64,000 nt of DNA. Source: Rhizophagus irregularis (lineage: Eukaryota > Glomeromycota > Glomeromycetes > Glomerales > Glomeraceae). The DNA is taken from the NCBI RefSeq assembly GCF_026210795.1, contig NC_089457.1, positions 2,294,001 through 2,358,000 on the forward strand, written 5' to 3'. Under the pieces are notes generated by a model. It worked only from the letters and a program-made list of their open reading frames with translations, searched no databases and was not told the origin of the DNA. Each line of letters starts with the position of its first letter. Position 1 is the first letter of the stretch. Of this stretch, positions 1 to 11,202 are shown one piece after another. A program made the translations under genes and the position numbers.

Positions 1-1503
1 CAAATGAACAAGCTGAATCTGGGGAAAATAATCAAACATCCTCGGATAATTACCCTACGGGATCATCTTCGCCAGCTATTTTAGAAGTTCAACAAGACAA
101 TGGAGATGAAGAGGACGATGAATCTACAGTATCACCACAAACTAATGTTATTGACACAGGAAAGATGTATAAAGGGTGGTTTCCTACGTTACAAAGAACA
201 TTATGGGTTCTTTCAAAGCTTTACCAATGTGTTAATGTATGTTTTTTTTTTATTCAAAAGTTATTTTAATAATCATACACTTTACATGGTTGTATTTTTT
301 TATAGACCACTATTTTTGATGATATAGCACAAGATGTCGTAGATCTGTGCTTGCAATCTTTATTAACTGCGAGTGAGCTTATATTTAAAGAGGTAACAAT
401 AATTTTACATATTTTTTTTTTTAAAAAAAAATTTTTTTTATTTAACAAATATATTATTATAGCGCAAACTTGACGGGCAGTTATTTTTGATTAAGCATTT
501 ATTGATTCTTAAAGACCAAATTGCATCTTTTGATACACAATTTATTCACGAAGAAAAAGATTTGGATTTTTCAGAAATAACAAGTAATTAATATTTATTT
601 ATTTCTTATTTGTCTTATTTGTCAAATAAAAATTATATTAATTCATTTTTTTATATAAATATATGATAGTCGCATTAAGCGAAATATTGCAGAATAAATA
701 TTCAATATTGAGTCCAAATACTTTATTAGGTTTGGCGCAAAAGGGTATTCCAAAAATAGTTGAAAGTAGAGTTGATTCAAAACAGGAAGTTGATAAAGAG
801 TTAAAAAGGATTTGTGAAGAATTTATTACAGAAAGTGTTCAAGATGCTATTGAACCATTATCTTCTTTTATATTGAAGGTAAATTTAATATAAATTTTAA
901 TTGGTAAAATTAAATATTAATTTAATTGCCAAATGTTATATTTGTAGGTATCTGCATTTAAAATCAGAAGTAACCTTAAACCAATACATCAACAAACTTT
1001 ATTAAAGAATCAAAATTTTGCACAACCAGGTATTTTTTAATTAAATTAATTAAATTTAAATCATTTTTTTTACGTAAAAAAAATTTTTTTTTTCTGATTC
1101 ATAATTATTTAATAATAAATAATCCTTTAGCAAAGATTGTCGAAATTTATGAAACATTTCAGAATTCTGTTAAAGTACGACTTCAATTTATAATTAAAAA
1201 GATGTTGGAATATCTTGAAGATCGTAAAACCGTAAATATTTTACTAAAACCAATACAGGTACGATTTAGATATTAATATTTTAACCTTTTAATTTATTTA
1301 TGACAATTATTTGCTTAAATTTGTTATAAAAAATTTCTTCATAGCATCAAATCATAGATACATATCAAGCATTTTATGATATATTACGACAAGAAGAATA
1401 CGAATTTGATGAATTTCCCGAATCAATAGGAACTCTTGAAGAAGTTAAAGAATGGGTGAAAAGTGAATGGTTCTGGAAAGCAATTGAAGAGACAAATGAT
1501 TAA
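1..1503 (+). CDS. COG3: Conserved oligomeric Golgi complex subunit 3, C-terminal part (5' end outside window)
   Basis: COG3 is a subunit of the eight-protein COG tether that captures intra-Golgi retrograde vesicles on the cytosolic face of the Golgi. I assembled seven exons in one continuous frame with GT–AG introns: 1–236, 306–392, 463–583, 670–878, 948–1029, 1131–1258 and 1345–1503 (TAA). The joined product ends at residue stretches I recognise from COG3: [19 protein letters not shown], then [20 protein letters not shown], then a helical tail ending [14 protein letters not shown]. Frame starts at base 3. The first exon opens with an acidic, Ser-rich linker before [20 protein letters not shown]. 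Introns are 70–101 bp and very AT-rich. All splice phases agree without forcing. The gene is intact as far as visible. Its N-terminal half lies upstream of the window. Confidence 0.9.
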
Positions 1504-2786
1504 AATCTATATAATATATTACGAGATCTAAATGTAATTATAATTGTCCAATAATATTATCAGAAAAAGGAAGGTGATAGAAAATCTACAACTTAGAATA
1601 ATAATTTAATTTACAAATACGAGATTCAGATTTTAATTTATTACTATTATTAGAACAATTAATTGAATTTACTGTAATTGTGAGTCACAAGAGGAATTGT
1701 TTTAAAAGATACAAAATAAAATTTTCATTATTAAATTCTATATACAGCAGGCTATGGATCTAAATAATAAGATAATTAAAATAAGTAATAAAATTTAAGT
1801 GGATGGCGACGCCACTTAAAAACATTCATAAGTCAATTAAAAATTTCGGGTTTACCCGAATTTAGTAAATTGAAACATAAAGTTAATTGTGCGACTGATC
1901 ACATTATTGTAATTCGGCCTTTCTCACAGCCTTATTTGCTAATGACATAATTCATGAAAATTCATGAATATTCATTTCGCCCCGCCCACTTGAGTGATTG
2001 CATTGTAGTTATATTGTTATAAATTAAAGCCATGTATGATGATCAAGATAGTAATTAGTAAATAGATAACTTTAATAAAGTCATTTAACGTTGTTTATAT
2101 GCAAGATATAATAATATTTATCTCGGTTTCGTATAAATAATGATGCGTGCGAATTGCCGACTTGTAATATAAACGTCGAATAGTCAACCGAACATTTGGT
2201 CACTATTTCTTTTTCGGGATGTAAAGACTAAAAAAAGTAGCAAGTTAAAAAATGTCCAACATAGTTTATTGATGTCAAAAGAATTTGTAAAATAGTCTGT
2301 CACACAAGTTAATAAAAAAAATCTTTTTTTCTTTTTGTTCATTATTACGTACAGTAATGGATGTTTTGATCTTTTAGTTAGCGATATAATAAGTTAAAAA
2401 GTTAATGAAATTGTCGAGTAATTATGAGCAACTACTCGATATTATCGTAATAATGAAATCTTATTCATATTAAAAAAACAATTTATTCTTAATAAGGAAT
2501 TAGCGATTATTAATACATATTAAATATCTTTATAATTTAAATTTGTAAATTCTTTTGGCGTGAAAATTGTCAAATCATATTATTGACAATTTTAGCATAG
2601 AAAGTACAATAGAATTTTTCTTAATGGAGTACTTTTACCCCACAGTACGCTTATTTGTTGATCCAACCGAAAATATAAATAGTCGCACAAAATAATCTGA
2701 TAATTTTTTTAATAATTAATAACAACAATACGATTTTTTTTTGTACAATAATACAATAATACAAAGAAATTTCTGATTTTCTCGGT
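1504..2786. other. Intergenic spacer, COG3 3' flank
   Basis: AT-rich spacer. I see no open frame with homology. A small perfect stem near 1795–1821 (arms TTTAAGTGG / CCACTTAAA) surrounds a GC-rich loop. Nothing else is supported. Confidence 0.5.
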
Positions 2787-2976
2787 TATATATATAAAGG
2801 CCCTTTTCCTCCCTCCCTCACTTTTTAGCAAAAAACTTTTTTTCACTTCTTTTCTTTATTTTAAAAATAATATATAAAGACTCTTTCCCCATTTCTCAGA
2901 ATCAAACTTATTAAATTAAAATTTTTTTTTAAAAAAATATTCTCTTTTACAAATATTCACTTTATTTTATAAAGGA
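2787..2976 (+). promoter_or_regulatory. TATA element and 5' leader of the first F-box gene
   Basis: A TATATATATAAAGG box at 2787–2800 is followed by a pyrimidine-rich stretch (CCTTTTCCTCCCTCCCTC) and an AT-rich leader up to the ATG at 2977. The spacing of about 190 bp to the start fits a TATA-driven promoter with a leader of roughly 150 nt. The transcription start is not known. Confidence 0.5.
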
Positions 2977-4437
2977 ATGCCTGGTGTAGTCTTACCTGCT
3001 CATCAATATCATCTACCTCTTATTAAACAACAACTTGTCTCCAAAAATCAAAATAAAAATTCCAATGAAAATATTCCTTACATTCCTCCTGAAATCATTC
3101 GTATAATTCTTAATTTATTAAAAGATGACAAGAAAACTCTTGCTGCTTGTGCTTTAGTCAACCATACTTTTAACCTTCATGTTACTCCAATTTTGTATCA
3201 CTCTGTTTCCTTTTCTTTTTCATACCCTTTCACTTTTATTTCATTCGCCAATACTATTATTGATGAATCTCAACGTTCTCAATTGATCCGTCATTTGGAT
3301 CTATCAAGCTTTTCTATCATAGGCTTACAAAAGAGTAAAAAGAGCATGGCTACAATTGAAAATATTGCTACTCCAAATCTTATTATACAGATTTTAAGAT
3401 ATTGTACAATGTTAGAATCTTTCTCCGTTTCGGAATCTTTGGAATCAGCGATAACTTTTGAAGTTTTACAAGTTCTTGCATTCGAATGTAAAAATATCAA
3501 AACTTTAGATTTTTGTGGATTGGCAAGTAAACAATTTAATTCTGCACTTACCTCTTTAACGGAAGTTATGGGATATGTCAAAATATTTTGGTATTATGAA
3601 AATGGAATACCGACATACTCATTTCAAAAAGTAAATTATGAAGCATTGCCACATCTTAAACGTCTTTCACTTCATGAATGTCCAATTATTTCCGAAACTT
3701 CCATAATTACCCTACTCGCACACTCACCAAATCTTACTCACCTTGATTTGGGTGGTTGTTCTATTAGTGATTTAACACTTAATTTTCTTGCAAATGAAAC
3801 TAATATTCCACAAACATTAACACATTTATTACTCGCTAAATGTAAAAATATTTCTTCTGAAAACATTGCCGCTTTAGTAGCTGAATGTAAACGATTAGAA
3901 GTTCTTAATCTTTACGGTGACAGAGATTATGCCACAGCTATTAATGAATATGATCTTATTACAATTTTAACTTCTCCATCTGCCAAAAAATTTAAAAATT
4001 TAGATATTGGTTCATCTCATATAACACCAAATGTTTTACATACCATACAAGAAAATTGTTCAGCTTTACGGCATCTTGGAATTTCAAAAGCTCGCATTCA
4101 ATCAATTACTTATCTCGTTAATTTCTTAAAAGCAATTCCAAATCTTGAATATATTGATCTTACTGGTGTGCAATGCATGACACCATTAAACGTCGCTAGC
4201 TTAATAAATAATTTACAAAAGGATCATTCGCTTCATATTATTGAAATGAGTGAATCTTTAGTTAATAAACTTGGTTCTATTGATAAATGGAAAACAAATA
4301 AGAACTATAGTAGAAGGTGGTATTTTTCTAAGCAAACATATAGACCAGATAGAGTACATTCAAGAAAATTGGATATGGCTGAATATGGGCCAGAAGGAAT
4401 GAGCAAGATTTTTCAATATTACAGTTTCGATCGTTAA
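2977..4437 (+). CDS. F-box / leucine-rich-repeat protein (486 aa)
   Basis: Probable substrate receptor of an SCF ubiquitin ligase. The F-box lies at about residues 36–78: IPPEIIRIILNLL, then LAACALVNHTF and the closing VTPILYHSVSF. It would bind Skp1. From about residue 160 to 410 there are degenerate leucine-rich repeats of the AMN1 type, for example LKRLSLHECPIISE and LTHLDLGGCSISD, with the usual Cys and Asn positions. The C-terminus is basic and aromatic (SRRWYFSKQTYRPDRVHS). Single exon, intact, ATG preceded by a normal leader. It is far from the A–D family further along: it has true LRRs and lacks the MTLPYL start. It looks like an older, conserved F-box type; this last point is inference. 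Confidence 0.85.
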   Translation: MPGVVLPAHQYHLPLIKQQLVSKNQNKNSNENIPYIPPEIIRIILNLLKDDKKTLAACALVNHTFNLHVTPILYHSVSFSFSYPFTFISFANTIIDESQRSQLIRHLDLSSFSIIGLQKSKKSMATIENIATPNLIIQILRYCTMLESFSVSESLESAITFEVLQVLAFECKNIKTLDFCGLASKQFNSALTSLTEVMGYVKIFWYYENGIPTYSFQKVNYEALPHLKRLSLHECPIISETSIITLLAHSPNLTHLDLGGCSISDLTLNFLANETNIPQTLTHLLLAKCKNISSENIAALVAECKRLEVLNLYGDRDYATAINEYDLITILTSPSAKKFKNLDIGSSHITPNVLHTIQENCSALRHLGISKARIQSITYLVNFLKAIPNLEYIDLTGVQCMTPLNVASLINNLQKDHSLHIIEMSESLVNKLGSIDKWKTNKNYSRRWYFSKQTYRPDRVHSRKLDMAEYGPEGMSKIFQYYSFDR

Positions 4438-6673
4438 ATATTTTTTTTGTATAAAACAACTTTTTAATTTATTATATCAAATTAGCATGACTTAAAAGCA
4501 ATATATAGAATAATTAGGCAATCACTTTTATAATTTTAATATTATAATTTTAATCTTATTATTTTTAATATAATTATAGTTTGTATATATATATTTTTTC
4601 TATTTCTTGAAATATAATGTAACAAAAGAATTTTAATGTAATAAAAGAATTTTATCATATGTGAAAATATTCATGTTCCACAAAATTTCTATATCAATAT
4701 CAATACTTATAAATATCTTTAAATGATCCATTCCATATGCTGTAATAAACATAAACATAAGGATAAAGCACACTTAATATTTTTAAGACTTAACATATTG
4801 AATGAAATTAAAAAACAAGATTTTCCAAAGATCTTTTTGATAAAATTACATTTTGCGAGTTCTTCAATAATATATCAGCATCTTCATCCTCAGTAGCATT
4901 ATTAAAGGGATTCAGATATAGCAGATACCACTTCAAAAAAAACAATACGTAGCTCCAGAAATTAGTTGAAGCTGATAGGTCATTAAATATTTTAAAGATT
5001 GAGAATCTTCTGTATGAATGGTCCGTTTTGTGTATCACGTCCTTTCTTATCTGATTTCTATACGCTACTTGATCCTAAAAAAAATATTAAAAATGTTGAA
5101 CATATGTATGATACTAATATTAAATATAAAAAATTTATATATTTTATATATTTATGGTATGTTCTTTACGAGGTTTTTCCATTTTGTTTTGGTTTGAATT
5201 GTAGTAAATTTTGTTCCAAAACACCAAAGAATGATCGATCATAGACTACCGAAATCAATCAATCTATTAAGAAGATTGAGAGCAATCAAATTCCCTGACA
5301 TTATAATCGGATGGACCAATTTCAGCGTAACTTTAAATCCGTGTCTTGGAAGTTGAGAAATTAAATTTCGTCTCAGCAGTTGTGATGCAATAACGCTAAA
5401 TTTTTGGAATAATCAGTTGAAAATTTTCAATCTTTACACTCCTCAATAGAATTTTTATTTCATTCTATAACAAAGATTGCATAAAATTAAAAGTAAAACA
5501 AATAAATTAAATAATAATTAAGACAAAATCGCACTCTAATTTTTTTTAATGATCTTTTACAAATTGATTTTGTGCTACTTTTCATTCTTATTCTTCTAAA
5601 GCTTCATCATCGTAATATTATTGTGTTTCATCTGATATTCCAGGATTGTCTCTTTAAAAATCTTGATCAGTAGCTTCGCCATCAAACTCGTTATCTTTAC
5701 ATCGATCACTGCAAAATTTGTTAATTATTTCTCGATTTGTCTTATTCTTGGTTGAACAATTTAGGTTCATTCAAGGAAAGAATTTGTCTTGAGATATGAG
5801 CAAAACCTTCTTGCAATTTGTTCTTGCATATCATAGCCTTTGAAATACATTCTTAATGATAAAAATAAAATTAATCAATGATAAATTTACACTAACGATA
5901 TTAACATTCAGATAAATACCTTAATACGAGTAATCTACGCTTTAGTTACGTGAATGGGATGTTAAAATCGGGTAGTCAGCCTGCCATGTACATTTGTACG
6001 TAAACTTTGAAAGATAAAGGAATGACGTGTGCACGAGTGTTTGAAGAATATAAATAAGATGCTACAAAAAAAATGAGAAAATGATTCAAAAAATAAGTTG
6101 ATCATACAAGTGAGAAGATATTTCCTCCATATACAGTATATATTACCCCCAGAATACTCTGTTAATTCGCATTTTTGAAGCCTAAATTGTAATGACTGGA
6201 ATTTGTGGATTTTTTTTTTTCGAAATAATTATAACAACTGCATAGATTCTGTAGAAATTGAAATAATTATGTGGATTTCTTTTTTTTAAAAAAAATAAAA
6301 TTGAATTAAGTGGATTTTTTTTTTTGAAAAGAGAGAGAGAGAGAGGTGAAGTTTAGAGATTTCAAAATCGAAACAATTGTGATTTTTTTGAAATCATACA
6401 ATTATTGATGATATATAAGATTATACTATTGTTATAAAAGTGTATTTTATATCAAATTGTTCTATAACTATTTAAAAGTTTGACATATGTAATATAGTAA
6501 ATACAATACATTGTATATTTTCGGTATTATGTAAATTAAACATTAAATTAATATTTATTTATTAAATTATTTATCAATTTAAAACTTATATAAGGTTTTG
6601 AATATTAAGAAACGCTCCAGAACAAGACGTCTGGTAATATAATTACTCTAATTGCACCGGAAACCGAGAACTT
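4438..6673. other. Intergenic spacer with decayed coding-like stretches
   Basis: No intact gene. On the minus strand, 5570–5790 reads in pieces as an acidic peptide (for example CKDNEFDGEATDQDF) interrupted by stops, and 4808–5038 is open but unrecognised. These may be remains of one old gene; I cannot name it. A GA dinucleotide run sits near 6331–6345 and several T-runs occur at 6210–6325. Confidence 0.35.
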
Positions 6674-6828
6674 CTTTACAGAAACTTCAAGATCGTAGCG
6701 ATGGCTTAATGCGCAGTAACTGCGTTATAAATACAGTGACCACATTATGTAATCGTAAAGAAATTATATACTGTATATGCAGTTACTGCGCATTAAGCCA
6801 TCGCTACGATCTTGAAGTTTCTGTAAAG
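6674..6828. repeat. Perfect 50-bp inverted repeat (155-nt hairpin)
   Basis: The arms 6674–6723 and 6779–6828 are exact reverse complements over 50 bases; each inner end is the palindrome GCAGTTACTGC. The 55-bp spacer contains a second imperfect pairing (ATACAG / CTGTAT). The arms contain more G+C than the surroundings. No flanking target duplication was found, so I cannot say whether it is a MITE or a transcribed hairpin (small-RNA precursor). Confidence 0.85.
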
Positions 6829-7446
6829 TTGGAAATCGTGCAAATACATCTGTTTTGTTCGAAGATTAAGCTTCAATGATAGAATCATCACAATAATTTA
6901 ATAACGAAGAATTTTCCTAAAAATGCACGTCATCTTTGGAAAATTTAGAAAGCGAATAATAATACTCTCCAGGAATGTGATGATCAAATGCAAATCGACA
7001 AAAAATAATTTAGTAGATGAAGTGTTCGATCGAGATCATAATTACTTGGATGAAGATTTAATGATCTGTCGATAATAATCCTGATGATGATGAAGATCTA
7101 ACAAATTCGAAAATTATTCTCCACTGTGATAAATTTCGGATGATACTTTTAATGAAAATTGTCAACATAATATATATAGATAAAAAATTGATACTCTAAG
7201 ATTTCAAACCAGGTTTCGATTGGCAGATATTGCAGTCAACACACTAACCAATTTTTTATCCGGTGCACATTTTTTTTATTAGAATAGCATCTTGGGTAGT
7301 AGACGACTTTGGTTGGACCATGGCAAGCTCACCAGATTTACCCGCTATAAGAATTTGAGCGAATTTCACACACAAAATTGATGTGCGAATAATTTATGCT
7401 AAGGGATTTTCTAGATCAAGAGAATCAAAATATTAACGTATTTAGT
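6829..7446. other. Intergenic spacer
   Basis: AT-rich. Short acidic coding-like words occur (many GATGAAGAT codons around 7010–7100), but stops break every frame. No supported feature. Confidence 0.35.
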
Positions 7447-7613
7447 CCCATAAAAAAAGAATGTCCGGAAAATATCTGGAAAATTGCAATATTCCGGACG
7501 CCGAGATATTGTGAATTTCGGAAAATGTCCAGAAAATGTACAGGAGGGTTCAAGCCTGGTGCCCAGAAAGTGTCCGGAATATTGTAATTTTCCGGACATT
7601 CTTTTTTATAGGG
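7447..7613. mobile_element. Short foldback/MITE element with TGTCCGGAAAAT terminal repeats
   Basis: The ends are inverted: left CCCATAAAAAAAGAATGTCC and right GGACATTCTTTTTTATAGGG. Further inverted copies of the TGTCCGGAA word lie inside both arms. The four bases TAGT stand at both edges (7443–7446 and 7614–7617) and may be the target duplication. It encodes no protein. An open frame on each strand over it is a by-product of the symmetry. Confidence 0.75.
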
Positions 7614-7639
7614 TAGTCTGGAGAATAGTAAACGTTAGA

Positions 7640-8340
7640 TAGTTTGAATATTGTGCATAACCATTTATTTGAACTCTCAAGACGAATTGTAGAAAAATTT
7701 GATATAACCAAATTACATCTTTTATTACATCTGAATGAATGTTGTAGGGATTATGGGCCTTCCCTTTGGTGTTTTTTCCTTTGAGAGAATGAACGGAATT
7801 ATTGGTAATTTATTTTTAATATTAAATTATTCCAAAATTGTTACTTATAATTTTGAAATTATTTATAGGAAGTTTACCTAATAGTAGTCGAAAAATTGAA
7901 TCAGAAATCATGCGATTTATGATGCAAAGTTCTCAAATTGAACGAAAATTTCATACGGTTTACCTAAAGATTATTGGATATCTTTCAATACAAGTACTTA
8001 AATTTAAGAATTACAAGCACTTTTTTTAAAAAAAATTAACCTCTAGCGGAGCAACAGGAGCAGAAATTTTTCTTAGACAATTTTTACCACCAATGAAATT
8101 GAATTTGGATTTGTAGATCGGTTATTACAACGTGCTTAATAAAAAAAATTTTAGCAAAGTCTGCATTTACAATGCGGCCGCCATGAGCCTCATGACTACG
8201 ATTAGATTCTTCTCTATCAGAAGAAAATTATGCTGCAGTTACAAGACAAATTACACGTACAGAAGATTGTGAATTAGGCAGAACATTTTGGGTCTATAAT
8301 CTATATTGTCCAGAAGCATACGTTGAGATCACGTGTAAGG
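7640..8340 (+). pseudogene. Relic of a CACTA/Tnp2-like transposase
   Basis: Pieces of one frame can be read through stops and one frameshift. They are a DYGPSLWCFF…ERMNGIIG segment at about 7750–7806, an intron-like gap, then SLPNSSRKIESEIMRFMMQS at about 7868–7930, and finally LSEENYAAVTRQI at about 8215–8260. The aromatic block followed by FERxNG and then an E…MR.F block is typical of the region after the catalytic core in fungal Tnp2-type transposases. It is heavily decayed and cannot be active. The family assignment is from motif memory and is moderate. Confidence 0.5.
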
Positions 8341-8349
8341 AAAATTCTA

Positions 8350-9178
8350 AATTTTAGGAGAAATTATGTAAATGAATATATTTGCGTAAATAAATAATTA
8401 AAAAATTTTATTAAGTTCACGCTTCTTGAATGAATAAATAATTAGAAAAAAAAATTCTAAAAATTCAATTAAAATAATTAGAAACGTAAAGTGTGACCTT
8501 CCTAACCTTTTTAGTGTACATAATTCTAGATTTGGAATGTTTAATAAATAATAATAATAATAATGAAAATTTTCATTAAATGTTGTGGTGAAACTCATAC
8601 AGCAACTCCTCCAAGTTTCTCCGGATTATTGGTTAGATTATGCATAATATAATTATTCAAATATCAAAATGGTTTTATTTATTGTCCTTACGCCAATTTT
8701 TTTTAATAATGCCTTTATGTAGAAATTGTAAACTTCTGTTTAACCAACCGTCAAAAAGATACAAAACTAAAAAACTTTCTACTAATATACGAAAACCTTT
8801 AACCAGTACTAATTAATATGTATCAAAGTTTATATTAATGATACTTTATTAAACCTTTAAATATAATACAGAGCAGGATATGATACGCGTGATCATTTTT
8901 GATCATATGTTCTAAAATATTAAAATATAGTACAATAAACGTCTGCTCAATTATCCATGAGGGATTATTCATTAATCCGTAAAGCATCCATGGATATCCG
9001 TTAAATTAATAATTATTCACGAATATTTACATAAATTTGATCCGGATAATTAACATTCACAGATCGCTCCACTACTCCATTATTCAAATTATAACGATTT
9101 TATATGCAGTGATGCGTAACTATTAGTTATTTATTACGATAATTCATCTTTTTACGAGATTATTTAAACGAACAATTT
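8350..9178 (-). repeat. Interspersed repeat, inverted partner of 40936–41819
   Basis: This segment matches the reverse complement of 40936–41819 along almost its whole length. Shared landmarks include the AAT-repeat, the CTAAAAAGGTTAGGAAGGTC word and the ATCCATGGATATCCG region. The 41-kb copy has an extra insert of about 50 bp and a longer trinucleotide run. No coding capacity is conserved; the translated Tyr-rich string comes from the trinucleotide run. Probably a copy of a non-autonomous element. Confidence 0.85.
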
Positions 9179-9405
9179 TTTCTCTTATAATTAATAAATA
9201 TTAAATATTATTGTAATTGAGTAAATCCCCTGTCGCACTAAGTGTCACTCATGATCATCTTCATACTAATTTTTATTTTTTAAAAATTGCGAGTGATTAG
9301 CTGAGTTTATAAAGGAATCTTCGTTTACTTATTTCCCGGCCTCATATAGTTACTAATTTTAGTTTAGTTAATATTTAATGAATCACACGCCCCAAAAGAT
9401 TACCC

Positions 9406-9490
9406 ATTTATTTTCATGGGAAGGGGAACATTAGGGTTTTTTCCCTTCGGGGAAAAAACCCTATTATTCCAAACTCCCCATGAAATAAAT
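9406..9490. repeat. Compact hairpin with TTCG loop
   Basis: An inner 14-bp perfect stem (9432–9445 with 9450–9463, arm TAGGGTTTTTTCCC) closes on the tetraloop TTCG. It is enclosed by an outer stem in which ATTTATTTTCATGGG pairs with CCCATGAAATAAAT. The whole 85-nt piece can fold. It is either a tiny foldback element or a structured RNA; nothing in the sequence decides. Confidence 0.7.
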
Positions 9491-9723
9491 AATACAAATA
9501 AACCACCTATAGGCATATTTAACTTTGCTTAGTCCTGTATGATATGCAGATCTTCATACTTATTACAAATTAGTTTATTATTTAGTCTAGTAGTACAGTT
9601 TGAGATTGCTGTTTGTTACACGCAATACGCCCATCCACATTAAATATTTGTTACGCGATACCTAACAAACTCGGTCTTTTTTTTTAATTCTTTTCTTTTA
9701 CTTTTTTTTTTTTAAAAAAAAAA

Positions 9724-11202
9724 ATGTTAGAACTCAACAAAGATGTAATTTTTCTTATATTAGAAGAATTGAAAAATGATCGAAAATCTCTCTATTCATG
9801 TCTTTTAATTAATAAAACTTGGTGTGAAATGACGGTACCAATTCTATGGAAAATTCCTGGATTAAATTATTTGAATTATAATAATAATAAAAAGATTAGA
9901 TTATTAAATGTAATACTTTTACATTTATCAGAAGAATCAAGAAATATTTTAAAAGATCAAGGAATCAAATTTTTTACAACTACAAAATATCAACGACCAT
10001 TTTTTAATTATATTAATTTCTGGAGAAGTTTAAATTTACATCTTATAGAAGAAATTTTAAATGTTTCTATTGAACAATCCAAAATATCAATTGTTAGAAA
10101 TGAAATATTAAAATTATTTATTAACAAAAATACAAAATTTATTGAACTTTATATACCACAAAAATTTAATTATCAAATACATCTTATTTCAGGGGTAGAA
10201 AATTGCTTTTCAGAACTTGAATATCTTTGTTGTGATGCTAATATCGATCAAAATATATTAAGAGGATTATCAAAAATAATCAAATCAATTAAAAAATTAA
10301 GATTTAAAGATATTATGCAATATAATGATCGTAATAAAAATATTGGAATCATTTCATTAATTGAAACTCAAGAAAATTTAGAAGATATTTGTTTCAATTG
10401 TTATTCAAATGTAAGGGATGAATCATACTGCGTATCCCTTGAAGAATCATTAATTAAAAAAGCGAATAGTATCCAACATTTAAAATTAGATTGGACACCT
10501 ACTACAAATATTCTTTCATATCTTGTAAATTTAACATGTTTAGATATAAATTTAAGTTTAATAAATTTCAGTTTAATGAAATTACCTCATTACACTAATT
10601 GGAATAATTTAAAAAATATTTCTTTACCAGTTTTAGAAATTTTAAGAACTCAACAAGTTCCATCCAAAATTTTGGCAAATTTAATTGAAAATACAAAAGG
10701 ATATCTTACTGAAATTAGTATTTGTTATGAAGGTGTTGATAATAAAAGACTTATTCAAGCAATTTATGAAAATTGTCCAAATCTTAAATATCTTAAATTA
10801 TCTTTTATTAATAATGATATTACAGAATTAGAAAAATTATTAATTAAATGTAAACATTTAAGTGGTTTGGTTATTATTATATTTGAAAATGAACCTGATT
10901 GGGATAATTTATTCAAAGTTTTAATTAGTTCTTCTCCAATTAATTTATTTAAATTTAAATTTTCTTCTTTTAAAACTCTTAAATTAGAAACTTTAAAATT
11001 CTTTTTTGATAATTGGAAAGACAGACATCCTATTTTATTACAAACAAATTCCCTTTATAGTCTTTATAGTGCAAACACAGAAAGGCAACAACAAATAAAT
11101 AATTTAGTTGAAACATACAAAAAGAAAGGAATAGTTAAAACTTATGATGTTTATTGGCAAATACATACTATCGAGGATTTTGAATGGGAAAAAACATTTT
11201 AA
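9724..11202 (+). CDS. F-box protein, divergent single-exon member (492 aa)
   Basis: The F-box lies at residues 1–45: LNKDVIFLILEELKNDRKSL followed by YSCLLINKTWCEMTVPILW, the standard LPxD–LxLxxLxxDxxSLxxCxLVNRxWC layout with Asn in place of Pro. The rest is an irregular Leu/Ile/Asn-rich solenoid with LRR-like words (NCPNLKYLKLSF, CKHLSGLVI). It is the kind of F-box protein that is expanded in AM fungi, expected to present substrates to an SCF ligase. Single exon, intact. The ATG follows directly on a T-run/A-run junction (about 9702–9723). It shares the general plan with A–D but not their sequence. Confidence 0.8.
   Translation: MLELNKDVIFLILEELKNDRKSLYSCLLINKTWCEMTVPILWKIPGLNYLNYNNNKKIRLLNVILLHLSEESRNILKDQGIKFFTTTKYQRPFFNYINFWRSLNLHLIEEILNVSIEQSKISIVRNEILKLFINKNTKFIELYIPQKFNYQIHLISGVENCFSELEYLCCDANIDQNILRGLSKIIKSIKKLRFKDIMQYNDRNKNIGIISLIETQENLEDICFNCYSNVRDESYCVSLEESLIKKANSIQHLKLDWTPTTNILSYLVNLTCLDINLSLINFSLMKLPHYTNWNNLKNISLPVLEILRTQQVPSKILANLIENTKGYLTEISICYEGVDNKRLIQAIYENCPNLKYLKLSFINNDITELEKLLIKCKHLSGLVIIIFENEPDWDNLFKVLISSSPINLFKFKFSSFKTLKLETLKFFFDNWKDRHPILLQTNSLYSLYSANTERQQQINNLVETYKKKGIVKTYDVYWQIHTIEDFEWEKTF

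Noticed and set aside
8398-8598. Tyr-rich frame, also found at 41561–41854
   Set aside because: Both copies belong to the inverted repeat pair; the Tyr run is a translated trinucleotide repeat of different length in the two copies.
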